A DNA stretch of 64,000 nucleotides from Burkholderia sp. SRS-W-2-2016 (GTDB lineage: Bacteria > Pseudomonadota > Gammaproteobacteria > Burkholderiales > Burkholderiaceae), in contig NZ_MSDV01000073.1 in assembly GCF_001931485.1 (NCBI RefSeq), positions 22,189 to 86,188 on the forward strand, written 5' to 3'. Of the stretch, positions 1 through 8,205 are shown piece after piece. The position numbers and the translations under genes were made by a program. A model generated the notes under the pieces. The model made no database searches and had not been told where the DNA came from. It saw nothing but the letters and a program-made list of their open reading frames with translations. Numbering within the stretch: the first letter of the stretch is position 1; each line of letters begins with the position of its first letter.

Positions 1-1
1 G

Positions 2-2452
2 AAGCCGGAAACCTGGCCAAAAATTCCGGGAACACTCTCCGGCCGTATTTGCAGCCCGGACAAGTACACGTACGGCTACCTGAACGCGGCGGGCTACTAC
101 GTGGTGCGGCTCGATGCCGACTTCGGCGCGTGGCCCAAGGGCGGCGAGAGTGTGCCGCTGCGCCTCGCGAAGCCGTTCGCGGGCAAGCTTCAGACCGGCA
201 TGCACTTTGTCGCGCTCGATAACGACGAAGCCGTGATTTCGTTCCGGGACGGCGACCCGGACAAGCCTGAAATTGTTGGGTTTCATCACCACAGCCAGGC
301 GCGCGATCTGGTGACGAACGATCGTCGCTGGCTCTCGCGCAATATGATCCGCACGCAGAAGAACAACAAGCTGCGGATGGAGGACTGGGAGGGGCAGGAA
401 GGCATCAAGCTCAGCACCGAGCACTCAGGCAAGTCGCAACTGAATCTCGGCTACCTGGTGAATAACAAACTCGAATACCGGGGTGCAGGTTTCGAAGCGA
501 GAACATCGGGTTACGGGGTTCAGCGCGCGGGCAAGGGGCTGATGCTCACGACCTACGACCGTCCCGCTGCAACCGGCGAGCAGCTCGACATGCAGGAGAC
601 GATCGCGCAGCTTGAGAGCGCGCTGGCAATTGCAAAGGCGCTCGCCTCATCGGCGACGAACGCGAAGGCCGAACCTGCTGACACCGACGCGCAGCAGCAA
701 ATGAAGGACGACCTCGACGGTCTGAAAAAGCCCGGCCTACTGATGAGTACGCCTGCATCGGCTGCGCTCGTGGCGGCCGGAGAGATCCAGCTTTCGGCGC
801 AAGACAACATCGCTGGCATGGCCGGCAAAAATGCTGACTTCAGCGTCATGAAGCGTTTTACTGCGGCGGCGGGAGAAAAGATATCGCTCTTCGCACAGAA
901 ATGCGGCATCAAGATCTTCGCCGCAAAGGGACCTGTCGAGTTCCGGGCGCAGGGGGGACCGATGTCGATCATCGCCGCCAAGGACGTCAGCCTTGGCAGT
1001 GTCAACGGGAATTTCAACCTCGCAGCCGCCAAAGAAATCATCCTCGAATGCGGCGGCGCTTTTATCCAGATCAAAAACGGTAGCATCACGCTTGGTGGCC
1101 CGGGTGATCTATTTCTCAGGACCATTACGGTGCAGAAACAGCCGTCGGCTCAAATGCACCTTGCTATGCCGCCGTTCGCGCTCCAGGCTGTGCCGTTTGT
1201 CACGAGCTGCAAGGCGTGGCTGGGAAGACCCACACTCGCGAGCAGGACCACACCGGTGCCAGGCGCATCGCAGTGGCCCGCGCTTGGCAACCAGACACAC
1301 AGACCCGCAGCCCCTGTTGCCGGACAATCGGCGACGTCTCAGATGCCGGAAGCCGCAGCAGCGTCGCGGGCAAATTCGCCAGATTCAGCGAACGCAGATC
1401 ACGATTCAGTGCATGAGCCGAAGTTGGCATTATCCAAAGACCCGTCTAGTCCCATTGCACTCGACCCGCCTGTCTGGTGCGATGCGTCGCCGCGCGATGT
1501 GAAAAAGGAGTGTACAGACGAGACAGAAATGGAGAACTACCAAGGGCTATATACCGATAAAACGCCAATGGGATTTCTCGTTGCCTACAAGTTTCCGAGC
1601 GCATTCGAGCTGATGTATGACAGTCAGCAGAAAGTGCTGACAGCAACAGTGCGGATCAAGATCGTTCCAGTGGATCTATTCAAGGCCGACGCGACAGGTC
1701 GGGAATTGCTTGGGCCGGATGGGGCAAAGCAATCGGTCCCGTACGACCACGATGTACATGGCCGCTACGGCATAACCGTGGATACACCAATCTCCGGCGG
1801 CTATGTCATACGGTACAGGGACGCAGCAGGTGCAGCATTCAACGCGCCGACACGTAAGCGAGCCGTCGAGAGCGTGTTAAACGGTCACGGAGGCGTGTTA
1901 ATTCTGGATGGATGTTCGAAGAGAGCGGCATGCGGATGTCGCGTGACCGTGCGCTTTCGCGTCGAATTTCTGATGAGCAATAAGGATGCTAATTTAGAGA
2001 ACGGCAAGACGCCCCATAAGACAATATTTCTCTTTCCACAAGTAGCGCGTGCCGATGCTGGCGCGTGGGGTGAGATCAATGGCTCGTTCACTAAGGGAGG
2101 CTTCGATCATCCAGGCAGGTTTGTTCCGCTACCAGAGCAGAATGTTATTGCTCACGAATGCGGGCATTTATTCAACTTCCCTGACGAGTATTGGGAATGG
2201 GGAGGATGGGTACACAAGCGGTATGTCAAAGACGGTCAGCTCGATTTCGAAGCTGGCGAGCACTTCAAAGGACAGCAAGTCTGGCAAATCCGCTCCGATA
2301 GCAATGTCATGGGCTATGGTGCAACGAAAGACGTTGCGAGTGATGCGTCGAAACCAAGTGCATCGGTGCAACCATACTATCTTGAATACATACAACGACA
2401 TTTCAGCCAATTAACGCATAAGCGATGGAGAATCGGGTATGAGGCCAAGTAA
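2..2452 (+). CDS. vgrG: VgrG T6SS spike with C-terminal zincin-like extension (5' partial)
   Basis: The frame is open to the left edge, so the N-terminal gp27-like part is missing. What remains starts in the gp5/OB-fold region of VgrG (GYLNAAGYYVVRLDAD, then PLRLAKPFAG and STEHSGKSQLNLGYLV). The DUF2345-type beta-helix follows at about 700-1150. An extension of about 400 residues comes after it, which ordinary VgrGs lack. The extension contains HECGHLFNFPDEY (2153-2191), a HExxH zinc site with a downstream Asp-Glu-Tyr as in zincin metallopeptidases. This is the architecture of an evolved VgrG that carries its own effector, comparable in layout to P. aeruginosa VgrG2b. The 3' end overlaps the next gene by 14 nt, suggesting translational coupling. 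The VgrG call is firm. Peptidase activity is inferred from the motif, and the target is unknown. Confidence 0.88.
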   Translation, partial: KPETWPKIPGTLSGRICSPDKYTYGYLNAAGYYVVRLDADFGAWPKGGESVPLRLAKPFAGKLQTGMHFVALDNDEAVISFRDGDPDKPEIVGFHHHSQARDLVTNDRRWLSRNMIRTQKNNKLRMEDWEGQEGIKLSTEHSGKSQLNLGYLVNNKLEYRGAGFEARTSGYGVQRAGKGLMLTTYDRPAATGEQLDMQETIAQLESALAIAKALASSATNAKAEPADTDAQQQMKDDLDGLKKPGLLMSTPASAALVAAGEIQLSAQDNIAGMAGKNADFSVMKRFTAAAGEKISLFAQKCGIKIFAAKGPVEFRAQGGPMSIIAAKDVSLGSVNGNFNLAAAKEIILECGGAFIQIKNGSITLGGPGDLFLRTITVQKQPSAQMHLAMPPFALQAVPFVTSCKAWLGRPTLASRTTPVPGASQWPALGNQTHRPAAPVAGQSATSQMPEAAAASRANSPDSANADHDSVHEPKLALSKDPSSPIALDPPVWCDASPRDVKKECTDETEMENYQGLYTDKTPMGFLVAYKFPSAFELMYDSQQKVLTATVRIKIVPVDLFKADATGRELLGPDGAKQSVPYDHDVHGRYGITVDTPISGGYVIRYRDAAGAAFNAPTRKRAVESVLNGHGGVLILDGCSKRAACGCRVTVRFRVEFLMSNKDANLENGKTPHKTIFLFPQVARADAGAWGEINGSFTKGGFDHPGRFVPLPEQNVIAHECGHLFNFPDEYWEWGGWVHKRYVKDGQLDFEAGEHFKGQQVWQIRSDSNVMGYGATKDVASDASKPSASVQPYYLEYIQRHFSQLTHKRWRIGYEAK

Positions 2453-3434
2453 ATTTCTGCTCGAGACCTGCCCTGTATATAGCTATTTGGCAAGATTCAT
2501 TTTTGTTCTCTGTGGGGTATTCGCTATGTCGAATGGTTCTGTCGCTGCTGACAACAGCAAAATCAATGCGGGCGGCGCCGGCGAGGGATTCGCAATTATT
2601 GGCCTGAATGGTCACGAATCTGGATCGAATAGCGTATGGGTTTGGCTGGCCGGGAACATTCGCATTGGCAGATCGGATACCGCCAATAGTTCCGATTTGT
2701 CTGGCGTGGGTATCTTTGATGCCACGCTTACACCTGACGATTTGCAGCTCGTCCGGCAGTTGCATCAGCAACTATGCGAGGCAGCTGTCGCAGACCCCAA
2801 GGACGAGCTAAGACCGATAGAGCCTCCTACGCTTTACGTTGTTGAATGCCGTCGCGATGGTGAGCCTGTGCAGCACCAGGGTAGGACATTTGAATTAGGT
2901 CGTGTCTTGAATGGCAAACTCGTCGACTTCTTTTTGCGCACTCGGGATTCATACCTGTCTCAAAGTCGACCGGTTGCACGGCTCAATGTTGAGGTTGCGA
3001 ATGTCGAACGGGAAAAAGACCAGTTTCTGGTTTCGATTCGGTTCGTCAACGGTGGGCAATATCCGATTCAAATGGACACTCCGGATAGATGGTCCACGGC
3101 AATGGGCTACCAATTGGGTTTTGGAGGTGAAAACGAAGAAGACAGGACGGGGTGGGGCGGTGGGAATCTCGCGGGCTTGTCTCTCGAAAACAAGTCAGAA
3201 TTTCCCGATGGCATCGCCCTTATTCCGGCACAGGGAAGTGTGATTTTCAAATTTTTGACTTTGCCAAAAAATCGATTCACCCATGGCACCTACCGGTTCA
3301 ACGCCTCCGTAAACGGTTATGCGTCGGCTCCGGGCATCGCACCCAGCTTGGGGCGGGTCGTCTTCCACTCGGACTACACCGCGCCCACACGGATCACGTT
3401 TTCTCATGACTATTCTCCAACCCCCGAGAATTGA
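2439..3434 (+). CDS. Exported protein of unknown family, candidate immunity protein for the VgrG effector
   Basis: The predicted protein has 331 residues. It begins with a few polar residues, a hydrophobic segment (LARFIFVLCGVFAMS) and an Ala-rich probable cleavage site near SVAA-DN, consistent with Sec export to the periplasm. There is no good lipobox. An in-frame ATG at 2526 falls within the signal region and is a less likely start. The start codon lies inside the vgrG reading frame. I do not recognise the fold; the body is rich in beta-forming residues. By analogy with cognate immunity genes placed directly after evolved vgrG genes, it may protect the periplasm from the metallopeptidase domain. 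That role is an inference from position and export signal only. Confidence 0.6.
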   Translation: MRPSKFLLETCPVYSYLARFIFVLCGVFAMSNGSVAADNSKINAGGAGEGFAIIGLNGHESGSNSVWVWLAGNIRIGRSDTANSSDLSGVGIFDATLTPDDLQLVRQLHQQLCEAAVADPKDELRPIEPPTLYVVECRRDGEPVQHQGRTFELGRVLNGKLVDFFLRTRDSYLSQSRPVARLNVEVANVEREKDQFLVSIRFVNGGQYPIQMDTPDRWSTAMGYQLGFGGENEEDRTGWGGGNLAGLSLENKSEFPDGIALIPAQGSVIFKFLTLPKNRFTHGTYRFNASVNGYASAPGIAPSLGRVVFHSDYTAPTRITFSHDYSPTPEN

Positions 3435-3723
3435 AGCATCCCTGTTCTGCGCTGACGGGAAGAGTGGCAACAACTTTCGGGAGACCCGATGATGGACTAT
3501 TCGGCTGGGGGCCTTCGGGAAAGGCCGTAGATTAGCAAGGTCGCTTTGGCGACTGATCTAGGAAACTGGCCTTCCTTGTAAATGACTTTTCCAGGGCTTC
3601 AATAAAAAACATCTTGCTGATGGCCAGATAATCGTCAAATTTGACGTAACCGGTGCTGACGTTCAGCGACCGAGTTGTCCACAGTCTTACGAACATTTTC
3701 CGTGGACAACTTCCCCACCCCAC
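3435..3723. other. Intergenic stretch with two hairpins
   Basis: I see no convincing gene between the exported protein and gntR. A short hairpin (GGCCTT-5-AAGGCC) lies at 3510-3526 and a 10-bp inverted repeat (AGTTGTCCAC / GTGGACAACT) at 3673-3682 and 3702-3711. Neither is followed by a T-run, so intrinsic termination is not shown. They separate the rightward vgrG unit from the leftward gntR. Confidence 0.4.
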
Positions 3724-4452
3724 TCAACCCTTCACCTCCGGCGTCCCCACCACAGCCTCCTGCGACGGCACCTGCAAAACCGCATCCCGCTTATCGAGCA
3801 GATGCTGCCGCAAAATCGCGCTGAGCTTCTTCCCATCCCGCGCTTCAAGCGCCTTCAGCATCTCATCATGATCGTGAATCGCGCGATCCCACTTCGGCGT
3901 CTGATAATTCGAACGAAACCGCAGCGCCTGCAGTCGCCGATTCACCGACATATAAGTCTGCCGGAGTGCTGAATTTCTCGCCGCTTCATTGATCTTGTCG
4001 TGAATCGCCTGATTGCGGCTGTAGTACCCAGGCAGATCGTTCTGCGCACGGCAGGCGAGCATCGCGTAATGCAGCGCCTTGATCTCAGCGAGTTCCGCGG
4101 CCGTCATCCGCTCGGCGGCCAGCTCGCCGGAAAACGCTTCGAGCCCGCTCATCAATTCGAAGGTCTCGCGCAGTTCGGCTTCCGTCATCTTCGACACCGA
4201 CGCGCCACGGTTCGGCGAAATCTCGATCAGCCCCTCGGCGGCCAGCACCTTCAGCGCCTCGCGCAACGGCGTGCGAGAAATGCCCAACGTTTCGCACAAC
4301 TCACGCTCGTTCAGCTTCTTGCCGGGCTCCAGCACCCCTTCGACGATAAAGCGCCGGATGTGCTCCACCACCGTGTCATGCAGACGCTGACGCTCGACCT
4401 TCGGCATCAGCGGAGCAGCGGTGAGACCCGCTTCGATATCCGAATTTTGCAT
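3724..4452 (-). CDS. GntR-family transcriptional regulator, FCD (FadR) subfamily
   Basis: The protein has 242 residues. A winged helix-turn-helix lies at about 20-88 (RELCETLGISRTPLREALKV), followed by an all-helical FCD effector domain at about 90-225. Histidines in AIHDKIN, IHDHDEM and LRQHLL are consistent with the metal/ligand pocket of FCD regulators. It is divergent from the aminotransferase operon, with about 170 bp between them, so it is probably the local regulator. A TTTTG-4-CAAAA palindrome covers its annotated start codon and a near-identical copy sits in the promoter of the operon. A start at the internal Met16 (MPKVERQRL) is possible, since an operator on the start codon is unusual. 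Confidence 0.88.
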   Translation of the reverse strand: MQNSDIEAGLTAAPLMPKVERQRLHDTVVEHIRRFIVEGVLEPGKKLNERELCETLGISRTPLREALKVLAAEGLIEISPNRGASVSKMTEAELRETFELMSGLEAFSGELAAERMTAAELAEIKALHYAMLACRAQNDLPGYYSRNQAIHDKINEAARNSALRQTYMSVNRRLQALRFRSNYQTPKWDRAIHDHDEMLKALEARDGKKLSAILRQHLLDKRDAVLQVPSQEAVVGTPEVKG

Positions 4453-4458
4453 ACAAAA
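4445..4458. promoter_or_regulatory. Putative GntR operator, regulator side
   Basis: The sequence TTTTGCATACAAAA is a perfect 5-bp inverted repeat around a 4-bp centre. Read on the minus strand it differs at one base from the site at 4592-4605. It overlaps the start codon of gntR, which fits autorepression. Confidence 0.5.
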
Positions 4459-4591
4459 ACCCTCGACTACACATGATGTGGGATTTTAGCGGAACCGACA
4501 CCATTAGTTAATCACGGGAAATACGCGGGTAAACACCGGCCCGCACAGCCAATTTTCACCTTGGGATCGGCGAACTTCGTCTGATATAGTT

Positions 4592-4605
4592 TTTTGAATG
4601 CAAAA
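4592..4605. promoter_or_regulatory. Putative GntR operator, operon side
   Basis: TTTTGAATGCAAAA matches the reverse complement of the 4445-4458 site at 13 of 14 positions. It lies 18 nt upstream of the aminotransferase start, just before its ribosome-binding site. A longer TTGAAT-5-ATTCAA repeat (4594-4610) overlaps it. The palindrome resembles sites bound by FCD-type GntR proteins. Confidence 0.5.
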
Positions 4606-4623
4606 TTCAATCGGAGGAGTTCA

Positions 4624-5844
4624 ATGCTGAAGCTCGATTTCCATCCCGCCGGCCGTCACTTCCTGCAGATCCCCGGGCCGAGTCCGGTGCCCGACCGGAT
4701 CCTCCGCGCGATGAGCTATCCGACCATCGACCACCGCGGCCCTGAGTTCGGCGAACTCGGCCTCACTGTGCTCGACGGCATCAAGAAAATCTTCAAGACG
4801 CAGCAGCCGGTCGTGATCTATCCGGCGTCCGGCACGGGCGCATGGGAAGCGGCGCTGTCGAACACGCTGAGCCCCGGCGACCACGTGCTGATGTTCGAGA
4901 CCGGCCACTTCGCGACGCTGTGGAAAAAGATGGCCGACAAGCTCGGCCTGAAACCGGAGTTCCTCGGACTGCCAGGTATCGAAGGCTGGCGGCGCGGCGT
5001 GCAGCCGCAAATGATCGAGGAGCGCCTGCGCGCCGACACGCAGCACGCGATCAAGGCGGTCTGCGTGGTGCACAACGAAACCTCCACCGGCGTCACGTCC
5101 GACATCGCCGCGGTGCGCCGCGCGATCGATGCAGCCGGCCACCCGGCGCTGCTGCTGGTCGACACGATCTCGGGTCTGGCGTGCGCGGATTACCGTCACG
5201 ACGAATGGGGCGTCGACGTGACCGTGTCGGGTTCGCAAAAGGGTTTGATGCTGCCGCCCGGCATCAGCTTCAACGCGATCTCGCCGAAAGCGCTGGCCGC
5301 CAGCCAGCACGCGAAGCTGCCGCGCAGCTTCTGGGACTGGGCGGAAATCGTCGAGATGAACAAAACCGGCTATTGGCCGTACACGCCGAACACGAATCTG
5401 CTGTACGGGTTGCACGAGGCGATCGAGATGATCCTCGGCGAAGGGCTCGACAACGTGTTCGCGCGTCACGAGCGGCTGGCCGAAGCGACGCGCCGCGCGG
5501 TGCGCGCGTGGGGGCTCGACATTCAATGCGCCGATCCCGCCGTCTATAGCCCGGTGCTGACCGGCGTGATGATGCCCGACGGCGTCGATGCCGACGCGGT
5601 GCGCAAGCTGATCTACGAACGCTTCGACATGTCGCTCGGCACGGGCCTCGGCAAGATGAAAGGCCGCATGTTCCGCATCGGCCATCTCGGCGACTGCAAC
5701 GACCTGATGCTGCTCGCGACGCTCGCCGGCTGCGAGATGGGTCTGCGGCTCGCGGGCGTGGCGCTGAAAGACAGCGGCATGCCGGCCGCGATGGAGTGGC
5801 TGAGCCAGGCACCCGCCGCGCCGGGATTGAAGGCGGCGGCCTGA
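4624..5844 (+). CDS. PLP-dependent aminotransferase, alanine/serine-glyoxylate type
   Basis: The product has 406 residues, a class V (fold type I) aminotransferase. The PLP lysine is K206 in SGSQKGLMLPPG. The N-terminal QIPGPSPVPDRILRAM and the HNETSTGV loop are typical of serine-glyoxylate and alanine-glyoxylate aminotransferases. ATG 4624 was chosen because GGAGGAG lies 6 nt upstream; a TTG 30 nt earlier has no such site and overlaps the operator. It is the first gene of a rightward operon with a transporter, a hydratase-type enzyme and a D-2-hydroxyacid dehydrogenase. It may generate glyoxylate, pyruvate or hydroxypyruvate from an amino acid, or work in reverse on a keto acid. The exact substrate is not readable from sequence. 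Confidence 0.85.
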   Translation: MLKLDFHPAGRHFLQIPGPSPVPDRILRAMSYPTIDHRGPEFGELGLTVLDGIKKIFKTQQPVVIYPASGTGAWEAALSNTLSPGDHVLMFETGHFATLWKKMADKLGLKPEFLGLPGIEGWRRGVQPQMIEERLRADTQHAIKAVCVVHNETSTGVTSDIAAVRRAIDAAGHPALLLVDTISGLACADYRHDEWGVDVTVSGSQKGLMLPPGISFNAISPKALAASQHAKLPRSFWDWAEIVEMNKTGYWPYTPNTNLLYGLHEAIEMILGEGLDNVFARHERLAEATRRAVRAWGLDIQCADPAVYSPVLTGVMMPDGVDADAVRKLIYERFDMSLGTGLGKMKGRMFRIGHLGDCNDLMLLATLAGCEMGLRLAGVALKDSGMPAAMEWLSQAPAAPGLKAAA

Positions 5845-6079
5845 GAGCGCAAAGAAACGCGCTGGGCGTCGCCAGCGCGTTCAGCACAGCAAATCAATAT
5901 CTCGCAGCAGCCAGCAGCCAGCAGCCCGCATCACCAGGGAGCGTTTCCCTCATCGAACCGCGCATAGAACGTGGTCCTAAACAACATGCAATGCGTCCGC
6001 GCCGGCCCTCGCCGGCGCCGGGCGACGACGAGGCGCGTCACTTCAGCCGTGCCGTCGACACATGCCATGGAGAGAGACG

Positions 6080-7390
6080 ATGAAGCGGTTTCGATTGACC
6101 AGTGCAACCAGTATCGTTCTAGTGATGCTCTGCATCATGTACTTCATCACCTACCTCGACCGCGTGAACGTCAGCACCGCGGCCGCCGGTTTCGGCAAGG
6201 AATTCAATCTCACCCATACGCAGGTCGGCCTCGTGTTCTCGGCCTTCGCGTATCCGTATCTGCTGTTTCAGGTGATCGGCGGCTGGGTCAGCGACCGCTT
6301 CGGCGCGAAGCGCACGCTGCTGCTGTGCGGCGCGGTCTGGGGTCTCGCGACGATCTTCACGGGTCTCGCCGGCGGTCTCGCTTCGCTGCTCATCGCGCGT
6401 CTCGTGCTCGGTTTCGGCGAAGGCGCGACGTTCCCGGCCGCGACCTCGGCGATGTCGCGCTGGGTCGCGAAAGAAAAACGCGGCTTCGCGCAGGGCATCA
6501 CGCACGCGGCGTCGCGGGTCGGCAATGCGGTCGCGCCCGCGTTGATCGTGCTGGTGATGGCGAACTGGGGCTGGCGCGAATCGTTCTATATCTGCGGCGC
6601 GCTGAGTCTGCTGTGGGTCGTCGTGTGGGCGTTCACGTTCACCGAGCATCCGAAGGATCACCCGCGCATCACCGCCGAAGAACTCGCGATGCTGCCCGCG
6701 CCGAAGCCGAAGCTCAGCGGTCTGCCGTGGGGCAAGCTGTTTCGCCGGATGGCCCCGGTCACGATCGTCTACTTCTGCTACGGCTGGACGCTTTGGCTGT
6801 TTCTCAGCTGGATTCCGCTGTACTTCCTGCACAACCATCATCTGCAATTGCAGAAGTCGGCGATCTTCGCGTCGGTCGTGTTCTTCGCCGGCGTGCTCGG
6901 CGACACGCTCGGCGGCCTTGTCACCGATGCGATTTTCAAACGCACCGGCAGCCTGAAGCGCGCGCGCAGCTGGATGGTGTCGGTGTGCATGCTGTTCTGT
7001 CTGCTGTCGCTGATTCCGCTGATGTTCACGCACAACCTGTATCTGTCGATCGCGTGTCTCGCGTCGGGCTTCTTCTTCGCCGAGATGACGATCGGCCCGA
7101 TGTGGGCGATTCCGATGGACATCGCGCCGGACTTCTCCGGCACCGCGAGCGGGATGATGAACACCGGCTCGGCGCTGGCTGCGATCATCTCGCCGGTGAT
7201 GGGCGGTTTCCTGATCGACTATTCGGGCAACTGGGATTTGCCGTTCGTCGGCAGCATGCTGTTGATGGGGATCGGCGTCGTGCTCGCGTTCCGGATGCAG
7301 CCGGAGAGCCGCTTCGAACTCGGTGGATCGGATGCGGATAAAGATAAGGACAGCGCGCACGTGGCGGCCCGGATGGAGGTGTCCAAATGA
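6080..7390 (+). CDS. MFS transporter, anion:cation symporter type
   Basis: The product has 436 residues with about 12 hydrophobic segments. The first begins near residue 12 and is followed by YFITYLDRVNVSTAA, a signature of the ACS family, which carries organic anions such as tartrate, galactonate and phthalate. The GGWVSDRFGAKR loop is the MFS motif between helices 2 and 3. ATG 6080 follows GGAGAGAG at good spacing; the in-frame ATG at 6062 does not. It should import the substrate of the operon across the inner membrane. The last four bases overlap the next start (ATGA), so the two genes are translationally coupled. Confidence 0.85.
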   Translation: MKRFRLTSATSIVLVMLCIMYFITYLDRVNVSTAAAGFGKEFNLTHTQVGLVFSAFAYPYLLFQVIGGWVSDRFGAKRTLLLCGAVWGLATIFTGLAGGLASLLIARLVLGFGEGATFPAATSAMSRWVAKEKRGFAQGITHAASRVGNAVAPALIVLVMANWGWRESFYICGALSLLWVVVWAFTFTEHPKDHPRITAEELAMLPAPKPKLSGLPWGKLFRRMAPVTIVYFCYGWTLWLFLSWIPLYFLHNHHLQLQKSAIFASVVFFAGVLGDTLGGLVTDAIFKRTGSLKRARSWMVSVCMLFCLLSLIPLMFTHNLYLSIACLASGFFFAEMTIGPMWAIPMDIAPDFSGTASGMMNTGSALAAIISPVMGGFLIDYSGNWDLPFVGSMLLMGIGVVLAFRMQPESRFELGGSDADKDKDSAHVAARMEVSK

Positions 7391-8148
7391 ATGCGTCGAT
7401 CACGTCATCGCTGGGCCAGAGTCTTGCCGAGGCTCGCACTCGCCGCGCGACGCTCGATACATTGCCGCCCGCGCAGATTCCCGCCGATGCCGATGCGGCC
7501 TACGCGATCCAGCACGAGATCCTGCGCGTGAACGGCGGCCGCATCGGCGGCTGGAAGATCGGCGCGAAGTCCGCGAGCGGCCCGATTCAGGGCGCGCCGT
7601 TGCCGGCGAGCGATCTGCATCCGGGCGGCGCGCGAATCTCGCGTGACGGCTTCAAACCGCTGGGCCTCGAACTCGAAGTCGCGTTCCGTTTCGGGCGGCG
7701 CTTCGAGGCGTCGAGTACACCGTACAGCGACGACGAAGTGCTCGCGGCGATCGGCTCGATCGGCGCGACCATCGAGATCGTCGCGAGCCGCTATGCGACG
7801 TGGCCCGACGTCGACAAACTCGCGCAACTCGCGGATTTACAAAATCACGGCGCGTTGATCGTCGGCGAATTCACGCCGTATCGCGACGACTTTCCGTTCG
7901 TCGCGCCGTCGTTGCGCTTCAACTTCGACGGTCAGGACGTCGTCGACACGACGCCCGCGAATCCGGCCGGCGATCCGCGCAGGCTGCTGCCGTGGCTCGT
8001 CAATCACGCCACCTCGCGCGGTATTGCAGTCACACCGGAAATGGTCGTGACCGCCGGTTCGTACACCGGAATGTTTTTCCCGCGCGACGCGGGCACGGCC
8101 AGCGGGCATATCGAAGGGCTCGCGCCGGTCAGTGTGACGTTGTACTAA
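7387..8148 (+). CDS. 2-keto-4-pentenoate hydratase-type enzyme (MhpD-like)
   Basis: The product has 253 residues and belongs to the FAH superfamily branch of 2-keto-4-pentenoate hydratases and oxalocrotonate decarboxylases. GGWKIGAKS near residue 54, the acidic ELEVAFRFG strand carrying metal ligands and the C-terminal TAGSYTGMFFP are recognisable. Members act on 2-oxo-4-enoic acids with a divalent metal. The GGAGGTG ribosome site lies inside the transporter gene and the start overlaps its stop. No aromatic ring-cleavage genes are nearby, so a role in a meta-cleavage pathway is not supported. A small unsaturated or hydroxylated keto acid is the likelier substrate. Confidence 0.8.
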   Translation: MNASITSSLGQSLAEARTRRATLDTLPPAQIPADADAAYAIQHEILRVNGGRIGGWKIGAKSASGPIQGAPLPASDLHPGGARISRDGFKPLGLELEVAFRFGRRFEASSTPYSDDEVLAAIGSIGATIEIVASRYATWPDVDKLAQLADLQNHGALIVGEFTPYRDDFPFVAPSLRFNFDGQDVVDTTPANPAGDPRRLLPWLVNHATSRGIAVTPEMVVTAGSYTGMFFPRDAGTASGHIEGLAPVSVTLY

Positions 8149-8205
8149 CCACTCCGAGCCACCCCGAGCCGCGCGGTGCCGGCGGCTTCCGACAGGGCCG
8201 ACGAT

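Noticed and set aside
3532..3723. 63-codon minus-strand frame next to gntR
   Set aside because: It has no ribosome site or family feature and overlaps an inverted repeat; the short length is expected by chance.
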